Position numbers and translations under genes: made by a program. From JABFSM01 sp963762545 (GTDB lineage: Bacteria; Gemmatimonadota; Gemmatimonadetes; Gemmatimonadales; GWC2-71-9), in assembly GCA_963762545.1 (NCBI GenBank), contig CAVXLC010000003.1:186001-250000 (forward strand): a stretch of DNA of 64,000 nucleotides, read 5' to 3'. This document shows, in pieces, positions 45,437 to 54,774 of this stretch (position 1 is its first letter; every line of letters begins with the position of its first letter). A model generated the notes under the pieces. It was not told the origin of the DNA, ran no database searches, and was given only the letters and a program-made list of their open reading frames with translations.

Positions 45437-45488
45437 TCTCAGCCCCCCCCTCTCATCTCCCTCCCCTCACCTCTTACCTTTGGGCCGC

Positions 45489-45559
45489 TGGCCCTTCGTC
45501 CAATGGCAGGACAGCAGACTTTGGATCTGCGAATGGTGGTTCGAATCCACCAGGGCCAA
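45489..45559 (+). tRNA. tRNA-Gln(UUG)
   Basis: The acceptor TGGCCCT pairs with AGGGCCA. The anticodon stem GCAGA/TCTGC holds loop CTTTGGA, giving TTG at 45521-45523. The T arm GGTGG/CCACC has loop TTCGAAT. The discriminator is A and CCA is not encoded. It is 71 nt long and ends 2 nt before the ATG of the dehydrogenase gene. Confidence 0.95.
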
Positions 45560-45561
45560 TC

Positions 45562-46632
45562 ATGCGGGCAGTCACCTATCACGCTCCCGGCGATCTTCGA
45601 GCCGAACGGGTTCCCGACCCGGCGCTGATCGCACCCACCGACGCGATCGTGGCCGTCTCCCTGGCCGCCATCTGCGGCTCCGATCTGCACGTCTGGCACG
45701 GCCGTGAGCGCGGGCTCGATCCGGGGACGGTGATGGGTCACGAGTTCCTCGGTACCATCGTCGAGGCCGGCGCCGGAGTAACCGGGCTTCGCCGGGGCGA
45801 CCGGGTCGTGAGCCCCTTCACCACCAGCTGCGGCACCTGCTTTTACTGCGGGAACGGGTTGCCGGCGCGCTGTGTGCGAGGGCAGCTGTTCGGCTGGGTT
45901 CAGGCCGGCGCCGGCCTCCACGGCGGCCAGGCCGAGCTGGTCCGCGTTCCTCTCGCCACGAGCACGCTGGTCCGCCTCCCCGACGACCTCGCCCCCGAGG
46001 CGGGGCTGGTCCTGGGGGACGTCCTCGCCACCGGATTCCACTGCGCGGTGCTGGCGCGGGTCGCGCCCGGGACCATCGCGGCGGTGGTCGGATGTGGGCC
46101 CGTGGGATTGATGGCCGTGCTCGCGGCCCGGGAGCTCGGCGCCGAGCGGGTCTTTGCCGTGGATTCGGTGCCGGAGCGGCTGGCCCTGGCGGAGCGCCTG
46201 GGAGGACTCCCGATCGCGCTGAGCGACTCGACCCGCGAGGTACTGCGGGACGCGACGGGCGGGCGAGGCCCCGACGCCGTGCTCGAGGCGGTGGGAACCG
46301 AATCGGCCGCTCGCCTCGCGTTCGATCTGGTCCGGCCCGGCGGCACCATCGGCGCGGTCGGGGTGCATCACGAGGCGGCGTTTCCCTTCTCGCCGGGGCA
46401 GGCCTACGACAAGAACCTCACCGTGAGCATCGGTCGCTGCCCCGCGAGACACTATATGGAGCGGCTGATCCCGATCGCGACGCGCCGGGAGGCCGAGCTT
46501 CGGTCCCTGTTCACCCACCGGGTCGGGCTCGACCGGGCCCCGGCCGCCTACCGGACCTTCGACTCCAAGGCCGACGGGTGCATCAAGGTGGCGTTGGAAT
46601 TGACGATAAACCACCACCGCAGCTATACTTAA
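45562..46632 (+). CDS. zinc-dependent alcohol dehydrogenase family protein
   Basis: The 356-residue MDR-family enzyme begins RAVTYHAPGDLR, the usual first strand, so the ATG at 45562 is right even though it lies 2 nt after tRNA-Gln. Catalytic zinc residues are in CGSDLH and GHE. The structural zinc cluster is CGTCFYCGNGLPARC (four Cys). The Rossmann motif is VVGCGPVGLMA. It oxidises alcohols or polyols with NAD(P); the substrate is unknown. The AGGG of the tRNA acceptor stem could serve as its Shine-Dalgarno. Its 3' end carries the prs promoter. Confidence 0.9.
   Translation: MRAVTYHAPGDLRAERVPDPALIAPTDAIVAVSLAAICGSDLHVWHGRERGLDPGTVMGHEFLGTIVEAGAGVTGLRRGDRVVSPFTTSCGTCFYCGNGLPARCVRGQLFGWVQAGAGLHGGQAELVRVPLATSTLVRLPDDLAPEAGLVLGDVLATGFHCAVLARVAPGTIAAVVGCGPVGLMAVLAARELGAERVFAVDSVPERLALAERLGGLPIALSDSTREVLRDATGGRGPDAVLEAVGTESAARLAFDLVRPGGTIGAVGVHHEAAFPFSPGQAYDKNLTVSIGRCPARHYMERLIPIATRREAELRSLFTHRVGLDRAPAAYRTFDSKADGCIKVALELTINHHRSYT
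46600..46629 (+). promoter_or_regulatory. near-consensus sigma70-type promoter of prs
   Basis: TTGACG (46600-46605) and TATACT (46624-46629) match five of six consensus bases each, with an 18-nt spacer. Both lie inside the 3' end of the dehydrogenase gene. The -10 ends 8 nt before the ATG at 46638, so an mRNA from it would be leaderless or nearly so. Confidence 0.65.
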
Positions 46633-46637
46633 GGGCT

Positions 46638-47597
46638 ATGGCCCTGCCGAATGAATCGATTAGCCGGAGCCCGATGCTCCTGCTCAGCGGTACGGCCAAC
46701 CGGCCGCTCGCCGATGAGGTTGCCAAGGAGCTGGGCACCTCGCTGTGCAAGGCCACGATCAGACGGTTTGCCGACGGCGAGATCTTCGTCAAGATCGACG
46801 AGAATGTGCGCGGCCGCGATGTCTACATCATCCAGCCGACCAATCCGCCCGCGGAAAACCTGATCGAGTTGCTGTTGCTGATGGACGCGGCGCGGCGCGC
46901 GAGTGCGGCCCGGATCACTCCGGTCATTCCGTACTTCGGTTATGCGCGGCAGGATCGGAAGGACCAGCCCCGGGTGGCAATCAGCGCCAAGCTGATGGCC
47001 AACATCATTTCCCAGGCGGGCGCCGACCGGGTTCTGGCCATCGACTTCCATCAGCATCAGCTGCAGGGGTTCTTCGACCTGCCGGTAGACCACCTCTACT
47101 CGGCGCCGGTATTCACCAGTCACTACCGGCAGAAGGGCCTCAAGAGCCTGGCGATCGTGGCGTCCGACGTGGGCGGCGCCAAGATGGCCCGCGGGTTCGC
47201 CAAGCGGCTCGATGCGACCTTCGCGATCATCGACAAGCGGCGCACCGCGGCCAACGTCGCCGAGGCGGTGAACGTGGTGGGAGACGTGGAAGGCCGGGAC
47301 TGCATCATCCCGGACGACATGATCGACACCGGCGGCACGATGGCCGAGGCGGCCCATGCGCTCAAGAAGCTGGGTGCCGGGAACATCTACATCTGCGCCA
47401 CCCACGCGCTGCTGTCCGGGCCGGCGGTGGAGCGGCTCAAGCAGGCTCCGATCCTGGAAGTGGCGGTGACCAACACCATCCACATTCCACCGGAAAAGCA
47501 GTTCGACAAACTCAAGGTGCTGTCCATCGCCGGACTCCTCGCGAAGGCGATCGGCTACACCCACAGCGACCAGTCGGTCAGCGCGCTGTTCGATTAA
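46638..47597 (+). CDS. prs: ribose-phosphate pyrophosphokinase
   Basis: The 319-residue enzyme makes PRPP for nucleotide, His and Trp synthesis. It has RFADGEIFVKI, the ATP-binding YFGYARQDRK, the DFHQHQLQGFF block, and the PRPP loop DDMIDTGGT. The ATG at 46638 follows the -10 box directly. An alternative ATG at 46674 with GGAG 4 nt upstream would start at MLLLSGTANRP and also gives a family-like N-terminus. Downstream lies rplY, as in many bacteria. Confidence 0.95.
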   Translation: MALPNESISRSPMLLLSGTANRPLADEVAKELGTSLCKATIRRFADGEIFVKIDENVRGRDVYIIQPTNPPAENLIELLLLMDAARRASAARITPVIPYFGYARQDRKDQPRVAISAKLMANIISQAGADRVLAIDFHQHQLQGFFDLPVDHLYSAPVFTSHYRQKGLKSLAIVASDVGGAKMARGFAKRLDATFAIIDKRRTAANVAEAVNVVGDVEGRDCIIPDDMIDTGGTMAEAAHALKKLGAGNIYICATHALLSGPAVERLKQAPILEVAVTNTIHIPPEKQFDKLKVLSIAGLLAKAIGYTHSDQSVSALFD

Positions 47598-47609
47598 AGG
47601 AACCGGACC

Positions 47610-48332
47610 ATGGCACAACAGGCAACGATCGAAGCGACCATCCGCGACAGCGCCGGCAAGGGCGTCGCCCGCTCGCTCCGCCGGGCGGGGCGGATTCCCG
47701 CCGTCATCTACGGACGCGGCCGCAAGCCCGAGGCCCTCTCCGTCGACATGACCGCGGTGACGCGCCTGCTCACGCAGGTGTCGGCGTCCACGACCCTGGT
47801 GGACGTGGCGGTGGACGGACGCGCCACGGTCAAGGCGCTCATCCGCGAAATCCAGCGGAACCCGATCCGCCCCGCCGACATCATCCACCTCGATCTCTAC
47901 GAGGTGCGCGCCAACGAGAAGATCAGCGTGGAGGCGCCGGTCAAGCTGGTCGGCATCCCGGACGGTGTGCGCAACTTCGGCGGCGTCCTGGATCACGTCA
48001 CCCATTCGCTCTCGATCCGGGTCCTCCCCGGAGACATTCCCGACCATATCGACGTGGACGTGACGGCGCTCAACATCGGTCAGTCGATCCACGTACGGGA
48101 TCTCTCCTTCGATAAGTTCGACGTCCTGAGCGACGGTGGTACCACCGTCTGCACGGTGGTCGCCCCGCGGGCCGAAGAGGTCGTGGCCCCGGTGGTGGAT
48201 GCCACCGCGGCGGTGGAACCGGAGCTCATCCGGAAGGTCAAGCCGGAGGAAGAGGGCGAGGGGGAAGCCGAGGGCAAGGAGGCCAAGGAGGGCAAGAAGG
48301 CCGAGGCCAAAGAAGGCAAGAAGAAGGAGTAG
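47610..48332 (+). CDS. rplY: 50S ribosomal protein L25 (CTC form)
   Basis: The 240-residue protein has the N-terminal 5S-rRNA-binding L25 domain (RRAGRIPAVIYGRG) and the longer TL5/CTC beta domain (about 95-190). An AGGA Shine-Dalgarno precedes the ATG. The last 35 or so residues are a Glu/Lys/Ala low-complexity tail. The AAGGAG encoding its final Lys-Glu is the Shine-Dalgarno of pth. Confidence 0.95.
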   Translation: MAQQATIEATIRDSAGKGVARSLRRAGRIPAVIYGRGRKPEALSVDMTAVTRLLTQVSASTTLVDVAVDGRATVKALIREIQRNPIRPADIIHLDLYEVRANEKISVEAPVKLVGIPDGVRNFGGVLDHVTHSLSIRVLPGDIPDHIDVDVTALNIGQSIHVRDLSFDKFDVLSDGGTTVCTVVAPRAEEVVAPVVDATAAVEPELIRKVKPEEEGEGEAEGKEAKEGKKAEAKEGKKKE

Positions 48333-48335
48333 CCG

Positions 48336-48922
48336 CTGCGCGCCATTCTGGGGCTCGGCAACCCGGGCCCCGAGTACGAGGGCACGCGGCACAACGCGGG
48401 GTTCCTCCTGGCGGACCGGCTGGCGGCGCGGTGGCGCCTGGGTCCGTTTCGGCGGGAGGGACAGGCCCGGGTGGCCGAAGGCAGCCGGGGCGGTGTGGCC
48501 GTACGGATCCTCAAGCCTCAGACATACATGAATCGAAGCGGCGCCACCCTTGCGCCGCTTCGGGCTATCGAGACCTTCGATCCCGCCGCCGACCTGCTGG
48601 TGCTGGTGGACGACGTCGCGCTCGATGTCGGCCGCTTCCGGCTTCGGGGAGCCGGCAGCGCCGGAGGGCACAACGGACTCAAGAGCGTCGAGGGCGCGCT
48701 TCGGCGACAGGACTATGCCCGGCTCCGGATCGGGGTCGGACCGCGCCCGATGGGACAGGATGATCTGGCGGACTTCGTACTCGACCGCTTCACTCCGGAC
48801 GAACGGGCCGCGCTGGAGGCGCGGCTCGATCCGATGGCCGAGGCAGTGGAATGCTGGCTCGAGGAAGGCATCGAGCGCGCGATGAACCGCTTCAACCGTG
48901 TTGAACGAAAGAAGGACGTGTC

Positions 48923-48926
<4 letters not shown>
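48336..48926 (+). CDS. pth: peptidyl-tRNA hydrolase, apparent CTG start
   Basis: The enzyme recycles peptidyl-tRNAs. Reading from CTG at 48336 gives RAILGLGNPGPEYEGTRHNAGF, the exact expected N-terminus, with N9 and catalytic H19; D93 is in VDDVALD and GGHNGLKS follows. Length is then 196 residues, normal for Pth. A perfect AAGGAG lies 6 nt before the CTG. No ATG, GTG or TTG is in frame before the essential His; the first ATG, at 48471, would delete 45 residues including the catalytic His. CTG is therefore very likely the start. It overlaps hppA by 4 nt. Confidence 0.93.
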
Positions 48927-50983
<2,057 letters not shown>

Positions 50984-50984
50984 G

Positions 50985-52082
50985 ATGCTCCGGCTCGGCA
51001 TCGTCGGCCTTCCGAACGTCGGCAAATCCACGCTCTTCAATGCTCTGACCTCCGCGGGAGCGCTGGTGGCGAACTACCCGTTCGCCACCATCGAACCCAA
51101 CACCGGAGTGGTCCAGGTTCCCGATCCGAGGCTCGAGGCGCTCGCGGCCCTCGTGAAGCCGGAGCGCAGCGTCCCGGCCACGGTGGAATTCCTGGACATC
51201 GCCGGACTGGTGAAGGGGGCGAGCCAGGGGGAGGGGCTGGGAAACCAGTTTCTGGCCAACATCCGCGAAGTGGACGCGATCGTGCACGTGGTCCGGTGCT
51301 TCGAGGACGACGATGTCCAGCACGTGATGGGACCGGTCGATCCGGTGCGGGACCGGGAGATCATCAGCATCGAGCTGGGCCTGGCCGACCTGGCGGCGGT
51401 CGAGAAACGGGTCGACAAGGCCACCCGCACCGCGAAGAGCGGCGACCCCCTGGCCCGCATCGAGGCGCCCCTCCTGGCCCGGCTGCGGGATGCGCTCGCC
51501 GCGGGCAAGCCGGCCCGCTCGATCGTGCCGTCCGAGGAGGAGCGGGCGGCCTACAGGAGCTTCAACCTGCTCACCGCCAAGCCGGTCCTCTACGCGGCCA
51601 ACGTGTCGGAGCAGGAGATTGCCGCCGGCAACCGCCATACCGCCGCGCTGGCGGCCGCGATTGCGAAGGACGGCGAGTCCGCCGAGATCGTGACGTTCTC
51701 GGCCAAGGTGGAAATGGAGCTCGCCGAGCTGTCCGCCGAAGACCGCGGGCCCTTCCTGGAATCGCTGGGCGTGACGGAGTCCGGGCTGGACCGGCTGGCG
51801 CACGCGGCCTATCACCTCCTCGGTCTGATGAGCTACTTCACCGCCGGCGAAAAGGAGGTCCGGGCCTGGACCATCCATCGCGGCGACAAGGCACCGGCGG
51901 CGGCGGGGGTGATCCACTCCGACTTCGAGAAGGGGTTCATCAAGGCGGAGACCGTCGCGTTCGGCGAGTTCGTGCGGGTGGGCGGGTGGAAGAATGCCCG
52001 GGAGCAGGGCCTGGCCCGCGCCGAGGGAAAGGAGTACGTGGTGCAGGATGGCGACGTGATGCTGTTCCGGTTCAACGTCTAG
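50985..52082 (+). CDS. ychF: ribosome-associated ATPase YchF (OLA1 family)
   Basis: The 365-residue protein has G1 GLPNVGKST, G3 DIAGL and, in place of the usual GTPase NKxD, the NVSE motif that makes YchF prefer ATP. A coiled-coil insert precedes a C-terminal TGS domain (WTIHRGDKAPAAAG). The ATG lies 1 nt after the hppA stop. Its TAG shares CTAG with the convergent MOSC gene. Confidence 0.96.
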   Translation: MLRLGIVGLPNVGKSTLFNALTSAGALVANYPFATIEPNTGVVQVPDPRLEALAALVKPERSVPATVEFLDIAGLVKGASQGEGLGNQFLANIREVDAIVHVVRCFEDDDVQHVMGPVDPVRDREIISIELGLADLAAVEKRVDKATRTAKSGDPLARIEAPLLARLRDALAAGKPARSIVPSEEERAAYRSFNLLTAKPVLYAANVSEQEIAAGNRHTAALAAAIAKDGESAEIVTFSAKVEMELAELSAEDRGPFLESLGVTESGLDRLAHAAYHLLGLMSYFTAGEKEVRAWTIHRGDKAPAAAGVIHSDFEKGFIKAETVAFGEFVRVGGWKNAREQGLARAEGKEYVVQDGDVMLFRFNV

Positions 52083-52738
52083 CCGTTGCTCCCGGTCCTC
52101 CCCAGCGTCTCACGCCACTCCGACTGCAGCGGTCCGCACGCCGCCAGGAGCCGGGCATCTTCCCGAAGATCGTTCCGCAGCCGCTTGACGGTGGCCGCGC
52201 GGCGGATGGTCCACTGCGGATAAGGCCGGTCGACCAGCTGCAGAGGCATACCGGCCTCCAGCCACCCCTCCTGCAGGACTCGCAGATACCAGCCCGAGCG
52301 ATGGTTGAGGACGATGGTCTTGACCAGGTCGGGGAGGCCATGCCGTCGGGCCAGATTGATGCATGGCGTGCGAGGTGAGGAGACCTCGATGCGGACATCC
52401 CCGATCCGGTAGACGTCTCCGATGCAGGCGCTGTCCTCGGTCAGGCCGCTGACGGTGAGGTTTTCTCCAAAGGCGCCCGGCCCCACGTCCTTGCGACCCC
52501 ACTCGCTGCGCCAGCGGGGGTAGTGATCGGCGGAATACATGAGCAGGGCGCGCTCGTGGCCGCCGTGGTGCCTCCGATCGTACTGGTGATCGCCCGAGAG
52601 ACCCTCCCGCCCGGCCCACATCTGCCCGTCCACCGGCTCCTTCCTGATGGCACTGGTCCAGGGCTGCTCGAGCGGCAGGGCAGAACCCGGGGTTCCGTAG
52701 ATACGGGTCTGGCCGACCTGGATACTGTCGAGGCGCAT
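52079..52738 (-). CDS. MOSC domain protein (YiiM-like)
   Basis: The 219-residue protein has the MOSC fold with GLSGDHQYDRRHHGG, FGENLTVSGL, and the conserved cysteine in SSPRTPCINLARR. MOSC proteins handle molybdenum-cofactor sulphur transfer or detoxify N-hydroxylated bases (YiiM). A C-terminal 3-helix extension (VKRLRNDLREDARLL) fits YiiM-like proteins. ATG at 52738 has no Shine-Dalgarno; a TANNNT box lies 5 nt upstream. Confidence 0.9.
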   Translation of the reverse strand: MRLDSIQVGQTRIYGTPGSALPLEQPWTSAIRKEPVDGQMWAGREGLSGDHQYDRRHHGGHERALLMYSADHYPRWRSEWGRKDVGPGAFGENLTVSGLTEDSACIGDVYRIGDVRIEVSSPRTPCINLARRHGLPDLVKTIVLNHRSGWYLRVLQEGWLEAGMPLQLVDRPYPQWTIRRAATVKRLRNDLREDARLLAACGPLQSEWRETLGRTGSNG

Positions 52739-52743
52739 GGCGT

Positions 52744-52749
52744 AAACTA
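52744..52749 (-). promoter_or_regulatory. candidate -10 box (TAGTTT) for leaderless MOSC mRNA
   Basis: On the minus strand TAGTTT ends 5 nt before the ATG at 52738. No -35 of note and no Shine-Dalgarno are present. It is in the 107-bp divergent spacer with rpsF. Confidence 0.3.
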
Positions 52750-52806
52750 GCGATCACCCCGACGCCCAGCTACATTTCCGCCTCACATATCTCCTCCCGG
52801 TCTCCC

Positions 52807-52844
52807 ACACCATGGGCCGGGCGCTTACGACCAAAGGAAGGTGT
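52807..52844 (+). promoter_or_regulatory. possible S6:S18 autoregulatory leader structure
   Basis: ACACC (52807-52811) can pair with GGTGT (52840-52844), enclosing an inner TGG/CCA stem, an unpaired GCCG on the 5' side and a GAC on the 3' side, and the Shine-Dalgarno. This recalls the known S6:S18-binding motif with a bulged CCG upstream of rpsF. The fit is by eye and incomplete. Confidence 0.25.
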
Positions 52845-52845
52845 C

Positions 52846-53190
52846 ATGACCCGTCCGTACGAGGTGGTCTATATCTTCGATCCTGCCCTGGACGAAGAGA
52901 CCATCAATCAGAAACTCAGCCAGTTCCACGCGCTGGTCCAGGTAGCCGGAGCCGAGGCCCCGCAGGTGAACCATTGGGGCAAGCGGACCCTGGCCTATCC
53001 CATCAGGAAGAAGGACACCGGCCACTACGTCGTCGCCAATTTCTCGGCGCTGGGCACCGCCCTGCCCGAATTCGAGCGGGCCCTCAAGCTCGATGAAGCG
53101 GTGATGCGCCACCTGATCGTGCTGAACGACGAGCCGCCCACCCCGGCCCAGGCCGCCGTCGCCAAGTCCGAGTACGAGGAGGAAGAGTGA
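52846..53190 (+). CDS. rpsF: 30S ribosomal protein S6
   Basis: The 114-residue protein starts at an ATG with a strong AAAGGAAGG Shine-Dalgarno. It begins RPYEVVYIFDPALDEETI and contains WGKRTLAYPI, the S6 signature. It binds 16S rRNA as a heterodimer with S18, encoded next with a 4-nt overlap. No ssb gene lies between them, unlike in E. coli neighbours or Bacillus. Confidence 0.96.
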   Translation: MTRPYEVVYIFDPALDEETINQKLSQFHALVQVAGAEAPQVNHWGKRTLAYPIRKKDTGHYVVANFSALGTALPEFERALKLDEAVMRHLIVLNDEPPTPAQAAVAKSEYEEEE

Positions 53191-53408
53191 GCCGCCAGAA
53201 GAAGGGCGATCCGATCGCCGAGCTGCGCATCCGGATCATCGACTACAAGGACGAGAAGCTGCTCTCCCGCTTCATCAGCGAGCGGGGCAAGATCCTCCCG
53301 CGGCGCCTCTCCGGCGTCTCGGCGCGACACCAGCGCCAGCTGCAGGTGGCCATCAAGCGGGCCCGGTTCCTGGCCTTGCTGCCCTATATCAAGGGCTACC
53401 GGGGCTGA
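53187..53408 (+). CDS. rpsR: 30S ribosomal protein S18
   Basis: The 73-residue basic protein has IDYKDEKLLSRFISERGKIL and the S18 core RRLSGVSARHQRQLQVAIKRARFLALLPY. The GTG start overlaps the S6 stop (GTGA) and has GAGGAGGAA just upstream. The usual N-terminal Cys residues are absent, so this is a zinc-free (C-minus) S18. Confidence 0.96.
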   Translation: MSRQKKGDPIAELRIRIIDYKDEKLLSRFISERGKILPRRLSGVSARHQRQLQVAIKRARFLALLPYIKGYRG

Positions 53409-54319
53409 TGACTGCCGGGGCGGCGCCCGTTGCCGGGCGCCGCGCCAGCCTCGGCGCGGCGGCGGTGCTGGCGGGATACCTGCTGCTGGCACCGGCGATC
53501 TACCTGCTGGGCCCCTTCGCCGTGCTCACCCTGCTCTCCCGCCCCAGGACCCCGCGCGAGCTGGCCTGGCTGGTCCTGTCGGCCACCGGAGCGGCGCTGA
53601 GCCTGGCGGGCGATCAAACCCTCGTGCCCCAGCTGATGCGCACGGATGGGCTCCTGGTGAGCGTGGCCTTCGCGTTGCTCTCCCTGCGCCCGTCCGGGAC
53701 GGTGGTTTCGCGGCTGCTCTGGACCCTGGTTCTGTCGGTCGCCGGCGTGCTGATCTGGGGCCAGGTCTGGGGGGTGAGCTGGGCCCAGGTCGAGGCTGCC
53801 TTCTCGGACATCCTGCGGGGCGACTGGCAGGCCTGGGCCCAGTCCCGGCCGGGCGACCAGGACGTCCAGTTGTTCCTCCAGCAGGCCCAGGCGGTGGCGC
53901 CCAGAGTTGCCCGCCTCATGCCCGGCATGCTGGCGCTCCAGGCCATGGCCGGATGCGCCCTCGCGTGGGTGTGGCACCACCGGATCGCCGCGATCCCGCT
54001 GGGCCGCGCGCCGGGCCGGTTCCGGGACTTCCGGTTCAACGACCATCTCGTTTGGGGTGCTATCTTTACCCTCGGTTCGCTGTTGCTTCCGCTCCCACCG
54101 CTGGCCGGGACCATCGCGGCCAATCTGCTCATCGTGTGGGTGGGTCTGTACACCGTCCGGGGACTGGCGGTCATCGCGGCAATCTTCGAGCAGGCTCCGA
54201 CGCTGTGGCGGGTTCTGGCGATGGGGCTCGCTTCACCGATCTGCGGGGTCCTGGGCCTCGCGGATACCTGGCTCGACTTTCGGGGGCGCCTGCTGCCCCC
54301 GGCATCTGGAGGAGCATGA
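53408..54319 (+). CDS. DUF2232 (YybS-like) membrane protein
   Basis: The 303-residue protein has about seven hydrophobic helices and the C-terminal NDHLVWGAIFTLGSLLLPLPP and RGLAVIAAIFE region typical of DUF2232/YybS. Its place between rpsR and rplI matches many bacteria. ATG overlaps the rpsR stop by one base (TGATG). The function is unknown; sporulation or energy-coupling roles have been proposed for relatives. Confidence 0.85.
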   Translation: MTAGAAPVAGRRASLGAAAVLAGYLLLAPAIYLLGPFAVLTLLSRPRTPRELAWLVLSATGAALSLAGDQTLVPQLMRTDGLLVSVAFALLSLRPSGTVVSRLLWTLVLSVAGVLIWGQVWGVSWAQVEAAFSDILRGDWQAWAQSRPGDQDVQLFLQQAQAVAPRVARLMPGMLALQAMAGCALAWVWHHRIAAIPLGRAPGRFRDFRFNDHLVWGAIFTLGSLLLPLPPLAGTIAANLLIVWVGLYTVRGLAVIAAIFEQAPTLWRVLAMGLASPICGVLGLADTWLDFRGRLLPPASGGA

Positions 54320-54320
54320 C

Positions 54321-54767
54321 ATGATGGAAGTGATTCTGCGCGAGGACGTGAAGTCGCTGGGCAAGGCCGGAGCGCTGGTCCGGGTCAAGCCGGGATACGC
54401 GCGCAATTTCCTGCTGCCCCAGGGGCTGGCGTACGAGGCCACCTCGGGCAACAAGAAGCGGATCGAGGCCGAATCCAAGGCCCGAGAGGCCCGCGCCGCC
54501 CACGATCGCGACGAGGCCCTGCGCCTCGCGGCGACGCTGAATGGGGTGTCGATCACCCTGTCCGCCAAGGCGGGGGAGGGGGACCGTTTGTTCGGATCGA
54601 TCACCGCCCAGGATATCGCCGACGGGCTCGCTACGGCGGGCCATCCGGTCGATAAGCGAAAGATCGAGTTGGCGCACCCCATCAAGCAGCTGGGCGCGCA
54701 CGCGGTACCGGTCCGGCTTCACTCCGACGTCCACGCCACGGTGACCGTCACGATCGTTCCGGTATAA
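54321..54767 (+). CDS. rplI: 50S ribosomal protein L9
   Basis: The 148-residue protein starts at ATG 54321 (GGAGGAG 6 nt upstream); ATG 54324 is the alternative. It has VILREDVKSLGKAG and VKPGYARNFLLPQGLA, the L9 N-domain, a long connecting helix and the C-domain GDRLFGSITAQDIADGL. It closes the S6-S18-L9 cluster, 7 nt before the DAK2/DegV fusion. Confidence 0.97.
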   Translation: MMEVILREDVKSLGKAGALVRVKPGYARNFLLPQGLAYEATSGNKKRIEAESKAREARAAHDRDEALRLAATLNGVSITLSAKAGEGDRLFGSITAQDIADGLATAGHPVDKRKIELAHPIKQLGAHAVPVRLHSDVHATVTVTIVPV

Positions 54768-54774
54768 CGCTCCA

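Larger units (their letters stand above)
45161..45488 (+). other. structured intergenic region upstream of tRNA-Gln
   Basis: No convincing gene is seen in this 328-nt stretch. Three hairpins can be drawn. One is CCACAG/CTGTGG with loop TCC (45183-45197). The second is an extended GGGGAGGGCG...CGCCCTTTCCCC hairpin (45331-45356). The third is a 10-bp perfect stem TGCCCCGAGG/CCTCGGGGCA (45407-45416 with 45427-45436), whose left arm can pair instead with CCTCGGG at 45400-45406. A TACCTT (45475-45480) ends 8 nt before the tRNA and may be its -10 box. Neither hairpin has a poly-T tail. Confidence 0.5.

Noticed and set aside
45161..45488. SRP RNA, tmRNA or RNase P RNA in the gap before tRNA-Gln
   Set aside because: None of their conserved sequence blocks, such as the SRP GGAAG tetraloop region or the tmRNA tag ORF, could be found.
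45288..45707. 139-codon frame after AAAGGAG in the ispE-tRNA-Gln gap
   Set aside because: It runs through tRNA-Gln and into the dehydrogenase in another frame, and the product has no plausible fold.
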